DNA from: Centrapalus pauciflorus
Lineage: Eukaryota; Streptophyta; Magnoliopsida; Asterales; Asteraceae
Assembly (NCBI GenBank): GCA_020465985.1
Contig: JAANYP010006658.1
Coordinates: 909,001-973,000, forward strand
Direction: 5' to 3'
Length of the DNA: 64,000 nt
Under the pieces are notes generated by a model. It saw only the letters and a list, made by a program, of their open reading frames with translations. It did no database searches and was not told where the DNA came from. Both the position numbers and the translations under genes were made by a program. Positions 12,241-25,440 of this stretch are shown here, one piece after another (position 1 is the stretch's first letter; each line of letters opens with the position of its first letter).

Positions 12241-13479
12241 GTAAGTCCATTTATTGTTTTTCAGTTTATTTGTTTTCATTCAGTTTCAGTATGCGAGCTT
12301 TTACTATATGTGTGTGTTCGTATGTTCTTAGTGTGTGTTTATGGGATGTAGAGTTTTGATGCTCATAATCTTAAATAAATTGTGTGATGGTCTGCGCATC
12401 AATGATATGAACTTAAATATTCAATTTCAAGTTCCAACTCATTTCACACAAACAATAATTTCATTTTTTCAGTTTTTAAAAGTTTTCGAACTATTGTTTT
12501 TGAAAATTGAATTTTTTGGTCTAAATTGGTTGTTTCTGGACATTGTTCAGTAAACAAATGTTGTTTAAAATTCATTTTCGAGTAGGAAACAACTTTTGGA
12601 TAGGCAAAATAGTCCATGAATTGAAGATTTTGAAATTATCAGTAGTTTCTGGACTTAGAAATATTTTTAAAAAATTTTCTCGATGAACACTTTAATCGAG
12701 AATGTTTGAAGTACTAATCGAGTTGCCTGAAAGTTCACCCGAGAAACTTTAAGTTTCATCCGAGTTGAACGCTTCTTGAATCGATAAAGTGTTATTTGTT
12801 ATTTGAGTTGGTTCATTTTCAGGACTTAGAAAAATTTTCAAATAACCCTCGATAACAAGTTTCATTCGAGTCTTAACATGTTTCATTCAAGTTGGGCTTA
12901 TAGTTAGTTCGATGAACTATTATTGTTGATCGAGTTGAGCAATGTGTAGGACTTAGAAAAAGTTTTTCATCAAGTCTCAATAATCAATTTCATTCGAGAC
13001 ACCAACAGTTCTATTCGAGTTTGTCTCATGTGTCCTTCGAGAAAATAACAACCTATTTCGAGTTGTCTCATAGGTTCATTCGAGTTGTCTCATAAGTTCA
13101 TCCGAGAAAGTCCTTACTCATTCGAGTTTAGTATCTAAGATATTCGAGTTGAGTCATGAATCATCCGAGAAACATCCTGTTTCATTCGAGTTTCATATTC
13201 AAATTTCCAAAATTTTTCTAAGTGTTGGGGAATTTTAATTTTTTAAGAAAAATTTCACATTTTTTGAGAAATTTTTAAAATCTGTGTTTTTCTAACATTG
13301 GACTCTTAACGATTGACTTTGGAATCCTAACAATAATATTTTAATATTATTGTCTGGAATCCCAATGCTTTAAACAGGGAAACATATTTTTCCAATTTCT
13401 AGCAAAATGTTCTATTTTTCTATTTGCAGGATTTCATTTGATTATCTGTCGATTCTAACATGTTTATTATTTCTCACAG
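12241..13479 (+). other. Candidate leader intron upstream of ORF3 (A)
   Basis: A perfect donor GTAAGT starts at 12241 after AACTATT. Acceptors are TTTGCAG ending at 13429 and, better placed, TTATTTCTCACAG ending at 13479, seven bases before the ORF3 ATG (13487). The interval is AT- and T-rich like a plant intron and holds the second TTCGAGTT array. A small open frame at 12335-12553 looks fortuitous. Inferred from sequence only. Confidence 0.45.
12690..13195 (+). repeat. Second TTCGAGTT motif array, upstream of ORF3 (A)
   Basis: About twenty copies of TTCGAGTT, ATCGAGTTG or the variant TCCGAGAAA, irregularly spaced, inside the candidate leader intron. The core is the same as in the gag-pol leader array at 4440-4975. 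The two arrays are about 8 kb apart and separated by gag and pol. Confidence 0.8.
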
Positions 13480-13486
13480 GTTTCAA

Positions 13487-15572
13487 ATGGCATCCTCAGC
13501 TCAATCCCAACCTTCTAATTCATCTGATTCTCATTCATCTTCAAATCATACATTAGTTTTCAAACCAGTAAAATCCGTCTCTGTCACCCGACCTTCACCC
13601 TCCACACTCATCCCAGACAATCAATTAGTTAAACCTAAATATTGCCTACCCTTTCATGATAACAACCATCGTCTTGATCCCAAGGTCATAAAAGTCAGCC
13701 ACCCGATCATAGTAGACATTCTTAAAAGCCATCCTTTAGGTTATCTACTTCAATACAAACCTTCGATTCCCCAAGTCTATCTACAACAATTTTGGCACAC
13801 CGTCAAGTTTGTCCCAGCTGATGGTAACCATCACTTTAAGGTTACCATCGATCAATTTAAGACGAAAATTGCATTATCAAGACTGAGACACAATCTGTTT
13901 CTACCACGTTGCATCGATACTATGAATTTTCCAGAGCTAGTTGTATCAGATGAAGATTTCGTACATGATTTGATCTGCTTAGGATACTCTAAACCACTAC
14001 TGAAAAGCTCTAAGTTCCATAGGAATGGACTTAATGGAGAATGGTACACGATTTTTTGTATTATAAACCGATGCATGGCGTCAAAGCATACTGGAATAGA
14101 TAGGTGCAGCATTCACTGTCTCAGGAATTTTTCATGCGATTGCGTTTAACAAAAATTATGATTATGCCAAATGTATCTAGGAGGATCTAAAGGAGGTGGT
14201 GTTAGCAAAGAAGACAAATAGAGCACGAAAGTTTCTCCCCCTTCAACGATTCATTCAAATACTTATAAGGGGAATATTAAGGGGCAATGAACAAATTCCT
14301 AAACGCTCAAATGCTCAGAGGTGCCCTGATTATGTTATGATGAGTCTGCATGGAGTACAGGATTCACCAAACGCAAACATAATGCCAATTCCAGAAGCCT
14401 TATTAAAATATGCAGATCTAGAAAGTGAGCATATGAAGTTGTATAGAATAGATCACGCTCCTGTAGAAACCCAAGAACTAGATTTTCTTAACCAGGGGGC
14501 TTTAGGTGAGCAAGAACTTCAGCATGGGGCTGATGTTCAGGGAACCCAACTTGTGAGTGAGGGAGTAGAGGTGCAGGAGAAGGGTGGTGAGAGCAGCTCA
14601 GATTCAAAATGTACACTATCAAATATTGCTGAGGGAGCTGAAGAAGGGAATGATGATGATGATGATGATGAGAGTGGTCATGATCCTAATGAGTGTGGTG
14701 CAGGATTGATAGATATTGTTGAGATAGCAAGACAGAGTGTGAGGGAGATTCCTAGCCCAAACAGCCGGGATCAAACCACATCTGCTGTTAGTTCCCAACT
14801 GGAAGTGAGCATTGAATTAGTCAGCATCCCACTGACGTCTACACACCCCACTAGCCACTCATTCTCCTCTCAACAGGAGAATGTTTCGCTTTCACACCGG
14901 GATGCAAAACATAATCTATCCGAAAATCCTTTAGATTTTATGGATATTGAACAAAGTACACTTCTGCCAGGGTGTACGACTTCGATTGTTGCACAAAGTC
15001 TAGAACCCATACACGATAGGACACTCAAGTCCACTTCATTCGTTGAAGTAAGTGCAGCTGAACTTAGTGTCACTGCCGGAACAACCTTAGTAACGGACGC
15101 ATTTGTTGCTCCGTCACTTGAAGAGGTTGGAAGTCCAGTCAGAGCTACTTCTTTGCCAACTCTAAGTACTGGCCACACAGACGTTCTTTTCACAAGTTCG
15201 ACTATTGTGACAACTGGAAGTATTCATGACCCATTAGTTAGTCTTTCCCCGTTTGTTACGGAAACAAAGTTAGATGAAGCCTTAAATGCGGCAGTTGTGG
15301 GAGTGAACAAGCACATGACAAGTCAGTTATCAGAAGTGATGAATCAGATGACCAACATTCATCAACTTTTAAAAGGAAAGAATGTAGCTGAAGGAGCAAT
15401 GAAACAAAAAGATCCTAATCAGGCTATTGAAAAGCTAAGAGAGTTTGTTTATGATCAGTTTGATGAAATGCGTGAAAGAATGATTGGTCTGGAGAGCACG
15501 GTCATCACAGCCTTAGGCAACTTGTCTGAAAGAGTTTCTGTTGTTGAACAAACCTGTAAGGCTCAAGCTTCT

Positions 15573-15575
<3 letters not shown>
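13487..15575 (+). pseudogene. ORF3 of element A, truncated by insertion of B
   Basis: The start is ATG 13487 (MASSAQSQPSNSSDSH), seven bases after an acceptor-like CACAG. An N-terminal Ser-rich tail is followed by a region sharing the layout YLQQFWHT, then VTIDQF and LFLP, with ORF3 of C and D/E. A frameshift near 14100 and an in-frame TAG near 14176 break it. The frame then continues from 14196 to 15575 through an acidic, Ser/Thr-rich middle and an amphipathic helical C-terminus (KLDEALNAAVVGVNKHM). The final TGA at 15573-15575 begins with the terminal TG of B's LTR, so the true C-terminus is lost. No signal peptide or membrane segment is evident. Biochemical function is unknown; the position is the env-like slot of Sireviruses. 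Confidence 0.75.
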
Positions 15576-17784
<2,209 letters not shown>

Positions 17785-17785
17785 A

Positions 17786-17799
17786 CTCCTCCCCCCTTG
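17786..17799 (-). other. Polypurine tract of element B
   Basis: The minus strand reads AAGGGGGGAGGAG directly before the LTR start TGTAACATCC. This is the second-strand priming site. Confidence 0.75.
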
Positions 17800-17819
17800 A
17801 AAAGATTTCACCCACGGAA

Positions 17820-18448
17820 TCATGTTTGGGTGAATAAGTTGGGATGCTTGGCCATCATCTCGATTTTGGTCTCCCATGTAAGGTGAGCACGACGATGATG
17901 CTTCCATTTGACCAAGACTAGTTCAATTTCTTTATTCCTTAGTTTCACGAGTTTTGTATTCACAATGGCTTCGGGCTCTTCAATGTATCTCAGTTTGTCA
18001 TCAAGTTTAACTTCACTCATCGGCACAGCCGAATCTGGCTCTATGAGACATCGCCTGAGATAGCCCACGTGAAAGACATTATGAATACCTGATAGATCCT
18101 CGGGAAGGTCGAGACGGTAGGCCTGTTCACCGATCTTCTCGATGATCTGGAAAGGCCCAATAAATCGTTGTTTAAGTTTACCACGCTTGCCAAACCGCAA
18201 TACTCCTTTCCAAGGTGAGACTTTTAACATAACATGATCACCCACCTTGAAATCAATCGGCCTATGCTTCTTAACGCCATATTCCTTCTGTCAGTCCTGG
18301 GCTGCCTTTAAGTAATCCCGAACCATTTGAATCTTATCATGTGTAGCCTGAAAGATCTCAGGTCCGGTCAAAGGCTTTTCACCAGCCTCTTGCCAACAGG
18401 TAGGAGTTAGACATTTCCGACCATATAACGCTTCGAATGGTGGTATTC
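17820..18448 (-). pseudogene. B pol: integrase C-terminus and chromodomain-like tail
   Basis: The open frame at 18245-17820 begins MGDHVMLKVSPWKGVLRFGK. It gives the GPF/Y module (QRFIGPFQIIEKIGEQAYRL), then HNVFHVGYLRRC. The tail then has VLVKWKHHRRAHLTWE and HPNLF at the end, which is the chromodomain-like form of Tekay elements. Upstream, 18246-18448 continues the integrase in another frame with a stop (QAAQD then TGA-like break near 18290). Chromodomains direct integration toward marked chromatin. The module itself looks well kept, but it is disconnected from the rest by a frameshift. Confidence 0.8.
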
Positions 18449-19963
18449 CTATAGAGGAATGATAGTGTTATTATAAGTAAATTCCACCAACGGCAGATGG
18501 GTATCCCAACCGCCACTGAAGTCAATGATACAGGCCCGAAGAAGATCCTCTAGAGTCTGTATAGTGCGCTCACTCTGGCCATCAGTCTGAGGATGATAGG
18601 TTGTGCTGAGCTTCACCTTGGTACCCAAGGCATCTTGAAAGCTAGCCCAAAAGTGAGAAGTAAAACGACAATCACGAACGGATATGATAGATTTAGGAAC
18701 ACCATGTAGAGAAACGATCGTGTTAATGTAGATCTGGGCCAGTCGCTCCATGGAATAGGTCTCACGAATTGGTATGAAATGAGCCGATTTAGTGAGACGG
18801 TCCACAACCACCCAGATATTATCGTGCTGTCTGGAAGTAACCGGCAACTTAGTCACGAAATCCATAGTAATATGATACCATTTCCATTCAGGAATCGGTA
18901 GTGGTTGCATACTACCATATGGCTTCTGATGCTCGGCTTTCACCTGTAAGCACACCAAGCATTTCTCAACATAGGATCCCACATCGCGCTTCATCCCGGG
19001 CCACCAATACATAGCCTTTAGATCACGATACATCTTAGTACTCTTAGGGTGATAAGAATACTTGGTATTGTGAGCCTCCTTTAATATAACATCACGGAAG
19101 CCACCAAGCTTAGGAACCCATATACGGCCCTTGAACACTTTCAACCCTTGAGAATTATCCGAAAGTAGATGAACTTGACCAACAAGACGCTCAGATTTGA
19201 GGTCAGACTCTCGGAGGATCTTGTGTTGCCACCAACGTATATCTCTGAGAATAGATGGCTGCACCGTAACATAAGCGAGAATGAAGTTCAAGTTCAGCAT
19301 ACGGTCTTGATAGCCCTTCCGGCTAAGCGCATCAGTCACGACATTAGCCTTGCCGGGATGATAAACGATCTCACAGTCATAATCTTTAACCAGCTCTAGA
19401 GCACGTCTCTGTCTCATATTCAGATTTTTCTGATCAAAGATATATTTCAAGCTTTTGTGATCCGTGAATAACTTACATTTGGTTCCGTATAAGTAATGTC
19501 TCCACAACTTTAGTGCAAACAAAATGGCGGCCAATTCGAGATCGTGAGCAGGATATTTTTTTTTGTAGTCTTTAAGCTGCCGAGAGGCATAAGCGATCAC
19601 CTTACCCCTTTGCGTTAAAACGCAACCAAGGCCTAAACCCGAAGCATCACTATAGACTATAAAGTTGTCAGTGCCTTCAGGTAGGGCTAACACCGGGGCA
19701 CTGGTCAATCAAGCTTTCAATTCTTGAAAGGCATTCTCTTGTGGCTCTTTCCAAGCAAACACCACATTCTTTCGAGTAAGAGAAGTAAGGGGGACCGCGA
19801 TCTTAGAAAAATCACGAATAAAGCGCCAATAATATCCGGCCAATCCCAGAAAACTCCTTACTTCAACTGCATTAGAAGGTGGTTGCCATGAGCTAACAGC
19901 CTCCACTTTAGAAGGATCAACAGATACACCCTCCTCGGAGATCACATGCCCCAAGAATTGAAC
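18449..19963 (-). pseudogene. B pol: RT end, RNase H and integrase
   Basis: The frame opens at 19963 with the RT connection (FLGHVISEEGVSVDP, SFLGLAGYYWRFI). RNase H follows with YSDASGLGLGC, HDLELAAI, FTDHKSLKYIF and DALSRK, so its acidic residues are present. The integrase zinc finger (HNTKYSYH then CLVCLQVK) and core (TMDFVTKL, HPQTDGQSERT) follow. The second catalytic Asp motif reads ISVRDCRF where the family has SDRD, so the first Asp appears replaced by Val. The 419-residue frame ends at 18449; a TGA near 19709 interrupts it. This is typical Ty3/gypsy order. Confidence 0.85.
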
Positions 19964-20400
<437 letters not shown>

Positions 20401-20958
20401 TCCGCAACCAAAACTCGCATTTAGAGAATTTAGCATAAAGCTTCTATTTGCGAAGAATTTCCAGCATCTGACGGAGGTGTGTAGCATGATCGAATTCCAT
20501 CTTAGAGTAAATTAGGATATCATAGATGAATACAATAACCAATTTGTCCAGCATAGGTCGGCATACATGGTTCATAAGATCCATAAAAGCGGTTGGAGCA
20601 TTCGTGAGTCCAAAAGGCATCACCAAGAACTCATAATGGCTGTATCGAGTACGGAATGCAGTCTTGGGTATATCCTCCTCACGAACCTTCAGCTGATCAT
20701 ACCCAGATCGTAGATCGATTTTTGAGAAGTACGAGGCGCCTTGTAGCTGATCAAACAGATCATCAATGCGAGGCAAAGGATATTCATTCCGGACAGTTAC
20801 CTTATTCAAATCACGATAGTCAATACACATTCGTAACGTTCCAATAAGACCGGAGCACCCTAAGGCGAGGAACTCGGTCTAATGAACCCCTTGTCCAATA
20901 ATTCTTGCATCTGAGTCATCATCTCTTTCAATTCAGAAGGCGCGAGACGATATGGAGC
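20401..20958 (-). pseudogene. B pol: reverse transcriptase N-terminal part
   Basis: The open frame 20830-20444 reads MCIDYRDLNKVTVRNEYPLP, then YFSKIDLRSGYDQLKV, FRTRYSHYEFLVMPFGLTNA, then VFIYDILIYS. The catalytic motif of the family is FIDDILIYS, so the first Asp is Tyr here and the enzyme is dead. A TAG follows in RK-stop-KLYAKFSKCEFW. Upstream (20831-20958) coding resemblance (YRLAPSELKEMM, GFIRPSSSP) continues with stops and a small deletion. Confidence 0.85.
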
Positions 20959-21642
20959 TCAGGATACAGGTGCTGCTCCCGGTACCAAATCAATCCCAAA
21001 TTCAACTTGCCGATCAGGAGGCAATCCCGGCAAGTCATCAGGGAATATATCGGTGAACTCTCGCACTACTGGAACATCTGTCACCTTCGGCTTTTCAGCT
21101 TGCACATCAACCACATAGGTTAGGTAGCTCGTACATCCCTTATTAAGACATCGGCGAGCTTTAGCAATAGACATCACTGTCATTTGACCCTTATGCCTTT
21201 CCCCATAAATGAACACTTTAACACCACTCGGCGAGGTTAGTGGCACAATCCGTTTATTACATTGGATCACGACATCAGGGGTCGCCAACTAATCCATCCC
21301 TACTATAACATCAAACTCTTTCATTTCCATAGGGATTAGATGAATAGAATAGGTACTGTAATCTAGAGTAAGCTGACAGTTATTATAAACAATTTCCACA
21401 GTCATAGACTGGCCATCAACAATCTCTACATCAACAGAAAATGGTAGTAAGGCATGTGCAACAGCTAGTTTAGGCACAAATGATTTAGAAATAAAAGACA
21501 AGCTTGCACCAGAGTCAAATAGTACTTTAGCAGGCATAGAGTTTAAGAGAAATGTACCCATAACCACATCAAGGGCTTCCCTAGCTTCCTCTATCGTCAT
21601 CTGAAAAGCACGGCCTCTAGCTGGCGAGGATTTGTCCCTCAT
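20959..21642 (-). pseudogene. B pol: aspartic protease and linker
   Basis: The frame 21642-21289 has the retropepsin motif LFDSGASLSFIS and the later core IVGMD. A stop at 21289-21291 separates it from the next frame (21288-20959: VPVVREFTDIFPDDLPGLPP then VEFGIDLVPGAAPVS), which is the typical linker before gypsy RT. Both are in the same frame as gag, so the breaks are nonsense changes. Confidence 0.8.
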
Positions 21643-22036
21643 TTATTGGGAGGGAGCGCTCGAACGTGGAGGTTTATTAAAAGAAGTCTTGCTTTCCTCT
21701 GGAGCTTGAGCCGGGCAAACTTTGCTTACATGTCCAGTGCGGCCACATTTAAGACAATTATCATACCTCCGCGGACACCTGAGACGAATATGCCCCGTTT
21801 CGCCACAGCAATGACATATAATATTGGTTGTATCACATGGCCCCTGATGCATCAGCCCACAAGCATCACATCGTTTCTTGCCTTCAAAGTGGGAAGACTG
21901 ATACTGTGACTGGGATTGAGAAACAGAAGATGCAGGGATTTTAAACTTTAAAGAAGCCTGCGACTGAGGCTCTGAAGCAGTGCCTGAATCAGACTTCTTC
22001 GTGTAGAAGGAAGAAGATTGATGGTTGGAGGTGTGA
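21643..22036 (-). pseudogene. gag: B gag: C-terminal part with zinc knuckles
   Basis: After a Ser/Gln-rich linker come Cys/His clusters: CDACGLMHQGPC, CHCCGETGHIRLRC and CLKCGRTGHVSKVC. The last two are complete CX2CX4HX4C knuckles. A stop at 21643 separates gag from protease. The N-terminal matrix/capsid part is absent: upstream of about 22036 the DNA becomes the LTR of TRIM T. The apparent ORF start at 22080 therefore includes TRIM sequence and is not a real gag start. Confidence 0.8.
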
Positions 22037-22114
22037 GACTTCCAGAAGCAAAACCATGCGGCCTTTGCCAAAGCAGACAATATCTTGTCTCGGGGTGGTC
22101 TGGGCTGTTATAGT

Positions 22115-22126
22115 TGGTATCATAGC
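22115..22126 (+). other. PBS of TRIM T, variant of the initiator-Met site
   Basis: TGGTATCATAGC differs at one base (T for G) from the TGGTATCAGAGC site of elements A, C and D. Confidence 0.65.
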
Positions 22127-22181
22127 CAGGCACCGGGTCGATGTACACAGCGGGGACACTGTGTTCCCATGGGGGAGGGAT

Positions 22182-22359
22182 TGTAACATCCCACATCGGT
22201 GGAGAGAAGAAACTAATATGCCCATATAAGGGTGAGGTTGTCTCTATCCACCAAGACGCGTTTTGGGGCAGGCCTATAGCTTGGTTTCTAGAAACAAACC
22301 CGTTGCGGCCTTTGCCAAAGCGGACAATATCTTGTCTCGGAGTGGTCTGGGCTGTTATA
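22182..22359 (+). repeat. Right LTR of TRIM T
   Basis: 178 bp, from TGTAACATCCCACATCGG to GGTCTGGGCTGTTATA. The ends are near-inverted (TGTAACATCCCA against TATAACAGCCCA), with terminal CA decayed to TA. It contains CATATAAGGGTGAGG. The overall sequence resembles the widespread plant TRIM-type LTRs with CCCACATCGG and GGGCTGTTACA ends, from memory of that family. Confidence 0.75.
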
Positions 22360-22795
22360 AGTGTTCCCAAACTATTCAGTTAAGTCTTATATTCAAACAC
22401 TTAGTGTGTTAAGCAGTGAGTGAGTCTTGGTGAATCAATCATTGTATCTAGTATGAGTGTGTCTTAGATTGGAAAAAATTGTTGGTCATTTTGTCATCGC
22501 AGTTTGGATGTTTCTGTAATCCAAACTTGTTTGTAAAGTTAGCATACCTATTAATATAAACATACAAACATTAAAAAAAATTTATGTGATTTTAATTAGG
22601 TTGTTTCCACCCTCCTCTACAGCCATTCTTAGATACTTAGGATATCACTTTCGGACCTACAAAATCTAAACTTCAGATCCCCAACTTCGGATCCATACGA
22701 ACTTCAGATCCCAACTTGATCCGAACTTTTCGAATTTTGGACCCTTAGTTTTAAATTATGTTAAAATCAAATTTATCCAAACTATGGATCCATTC
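22360..22795 (+). mobile_element. Remnant G, left part: LTR-like end and motif leader
   Basis: 22360-22617 looks like the R-U5 part of a copia LTR, ending CCTCCTCTACA, but no good PBS follows. From 22670 a short-motif set appears: ACTTCAGATCC, CTTCGGATCC and GATCCGAAC. The same motif resumes at 25311-25420, beyond the solo LTR F. By analogy with A and C this would be the motif-bearing leader of another copia element. Identification is weak. Confidence 0.35.
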
Positions 22796-25305
22796 TGTAA
22801 CACCTTGCTTTCTAATTTGTGCATTTATGTTGCGATTTGCATTTTATGATGGGATTTGTGAGATTAAATGAAAATTATTTGCTAAATAATGCAATTAAAT
22901 GTTGAAAATTATTTAATCAAGTTACATATAAATTATGAATTACTTATAAAGTGACCAAGAATTTAAAAGAAAGGAGATAAATAAAACCTTAGTGGTTAAA
23001 ATGAGAAGAAGGAAACTTGTGTTAATATAATTACTCAAATGAAAATCTTATGCTCATTTCACCAACAAATTAAAAGTTTCCAGCCTTCTTTCTTCTTTAT
23101 TCACATACGGTTTCTTCATTTTCAACACCAAGATTCACAAGCCTTGCAAATAAATTTAAGAATCAAGCAATAATAAAGCATCAAAGCAACAATTTACAAG
23201 TTTATTAAGGTAATTTTTATACTTAGAAACACAAATGTGTGGATACTGTGTGTGTTGTGTGGGTTACGACCTGATGGCCAGAACTATGAGAATATCATAT
23301 TCAAACTTTAACTTTGAAGTTTGAATCCCAAATTAAAACCATGCAGATCTTAGTTGTGTGCATAATTATTTATCCTATAATTTTGAGATCTTACTTCCAA
23401 TCTTGAAACCAAAGTTCTGAGATTATAAACTTGTGTTGCTGCCACTCCTCTCGATCCTGTTTTAGCCGAGAATGGAGCCGGCCAAGAAGGCCTTTGGCCT
23501 TCGGCCAAGGCTCATTATGAATATGTGTGTGTTAGGCATGAATTTCCAGCATTAAGCAACCTTTAATCTTCAAATTTAGTTGCTGGAACAAATAAAATAG
23601 GAAGCAAAAAGTGCAGTAATGTGGTGTGTATTTTTAACCTAGAAAGGGGAAGGGGAACCAAGACAAATCTTGATTATTTTGACCAAGATTCACCAAGAAA
23701 GTGAGATCTCGGATAGTTTATCCATCACAATCTCGGATAGCTTCAAACCAAACCAACAGCAGCCCCTTTCTTTCTTTTATTGCATAATCTCGGATGTGTG
23801 AGATATCCGAGATTCATAGGAATCTCGGATGGGGGTTGCAAACAGATAGCCGACTCTTCCCTTTCCTTTTAGTTTGGCGTCCTAGCAATCTCGGATACAT
23901 GTATATATATAATCTCGGATGTGATGTGTGTGAGATCGTTATAAAAAGAACCGAGATTCACATAAGATGTGAATCTCGGATATACGTTTCAAGCAATAGC
24001 AGTCAACACACACTTACTTAAATCATGGATGTATGTAAATACAATAGGCCTTCAATTTCATTCTTATAAATATATGAATGTAGATATGATTGACCACAAT
24101 TAAATGGCCACTGGCCAAACTTAATTGTCGCTAAAAGTTACAAAACACCTAGCAATGATTTATGTTCAAAGCCTTTTTATTTATAAGCTAGTTTATTGAT
24201 TTGCTATATACTCTGTAATGTAAATTACAGACACTCCATGCACGTCAGATATTAAATGAAAGTGTATAGTTCGGTTAAGAGTCAAAGTTAAGTGCCAGAG
24301 TTATATTAAAGCTTATTTAAAGTGTCACAGCCTTCAGATTCAGAGCAAAACCATATTGAGCCAAAAAGCTATATTAAACCCTAGATAAGCCAGAGTAAGC
24401 ATTTCAGAGTATTATAAAACTAAAGATAAATTGGTGCAAGCACTAACAGTACTATGAGTAACAGTTATTCATTTTTACATGTATTTTATGTAATTGAGAC
24501 ATACTTTGCTTCTATATGCTTCCGTTGACCTTCAATAGAGCTTATGTGAGTGAAGCTGAACACTAAGGTACAAGCGGTGCCCAGTCTAGCCAAATCTCAT
24601 ATTTGTTCTATTAATATGCATTGTTTATTGTTAACTGCCTATCTTTCAGCCTATCATTCAGTAAGCCTTGTTTAAGCGTTCGTTGTGCATTTCATGAGCA
24701 TTTTATATTATTGCAAGAAAATCTGATGCTTACCACTATCCCAAGCATTTATGCGGGTAGCTAGCCCCGCATCGCAGACTGATCATCTGTAAGTGGTAAC
24801 CCTAGTGGTAGCATTTACTTTTTAGTGTGCATTGTCTCAATTTGTGCAAGCAATCATTCTGGTATAAGCAATTAAACTGATGCAAGCATCATTCTGAGCA
24901 GCCTTTATCTGCATATTTCTTTTAAGCCACATATCATACATGCATCATGATTATCTGTTGTCTCACTAAGTAATTAGCTTACAGTTTCTACTTACAATTT
25001 TACAGGAAAAGGTAAAGAACAAGCTGGACCATCTGCTTAGGTCTACTTTCTGATCAACCCAAAGGACTTTAGCTCACTATTCAGCTTGTGGTATAGCTTT
25101 GTGATGCCTTGGGATTTGGGTAGCTGCTTTTATTATTCTTGTGATGTAATAGCAACTTAGTATTGTAACCTTGTAGCACGTGTAGTGCATGACTTCGTTG
25201 TAATACTTTATAGCTTTATGCAAGCTCTAGACTTATTATGATGATTATGGCAATTGTTATTTGTTCCTGGGATTATGCAAGCATGCTTAAAGCAAGGATG
25301 TGATA
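22796..25305 (+). mobile_element. Solo LTR F, gypsy (Tekay-like)
   Basis: About 2.5 kb, from TGTAACACCTTGC to GCAAGGATGTGATA. The ends are inverted copies of each other (ACCTTGC/GCAAGG), with CA decayed to TA. It is flanked by CATTC at 22791-22795 and 25306-25310, a 5-bp target duplication. No PBS, internal domain or second LTR, so it is a solo LTR left by LTR-LTR recombination. The flanks on both sides carry the same ACTTCAGATCC motif, which confirms insertion into G. No gene is seen inside; the frame at 23794-24021 looks fortuitous. Confidence 0.75.
23700..23990 (+). repeat. AATCTCGGAT motif array inside LTR F
   Basis: About seven copies of ATCTCGGAT (mostly AATCTCGGAT) plus inverted copies (ATCCGAGATT, CCGAGATTCAC), irregularly spaced in under 300 bp. 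Unrelated in sequence to the arrays in A and C but alike in style: CpG-containing core and non-repeated spacers. Confidence 0.75.
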
Positions 25306-25310
25306 CATTC

Positions 25311-25440
25311 CAGCTCTGAACTTCAGATCCTTACATGATCCGAAGTTTGTCATTTTTCTAAATTCTTCTAAGTCCAAAATTCTGCAACTTCAGATCCCTA
25401 TTGGATCCAAAGTTTATACCTTCTTATTCCCAGGTTATTC
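25311..25440 (+). repeat. Remnant G, right part: ACTTCAGATCC motifs
   Basis: GAACTTCAGATCC, GATCCGAAGTTT, CAACTTCAGATCCC and GGATCCAAAGTTT occur here, directly continuing the set at 22676-22795 on the other side of F. No gag is recognised downstream. Confidence 0.5.

Larger units (their letters stand above)
3972..15572 (+). mobile_element. Element A: decayed Sirevirus-like Ty1/copia with ORF3, 3' end lost
   Basis: The order is 5' LTR (3972-4263), initiator-Met PBS, motif-rich leader, gag, pol (PR-IN-RT-RNase H, which defines copia order), PPT-like cluster, candidate ORF3 promoter and intron, and ORF3. The element was inserted into relic R's ORF3 and was later itself interrupted by gypsy element B at 15573. 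No 3' LTR of A is visible in the window. Coding regions carry at least a dozen shifts or stops, so it is an old copy. Confidence 0.85.
22037..22359 (+). mobile_element. TRIM T (terminal-repeat retrotransposon in miniature)
   Basis: A truncated left LTR (22037-22112) ends GGGCTGTTATA. A PBS-like TGGTATCATAGC follows at 22115-22126. Internal DNA is only 69 bp (22113-22181) and ends in the polypurine tract GGGGGAGGGA (22171-22180). The right LTR follows. The left LTR piece matches the last third of the right LTR with few differences (for example GCGGCCTTTGCCAAAGC in both). No coding capacity: it would depend on enzymes of other elements. The 5' part of the left LTR and the gag start of B are missing together, pointing to a deletion or recombination at the junction. 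Confidence 0.8.
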
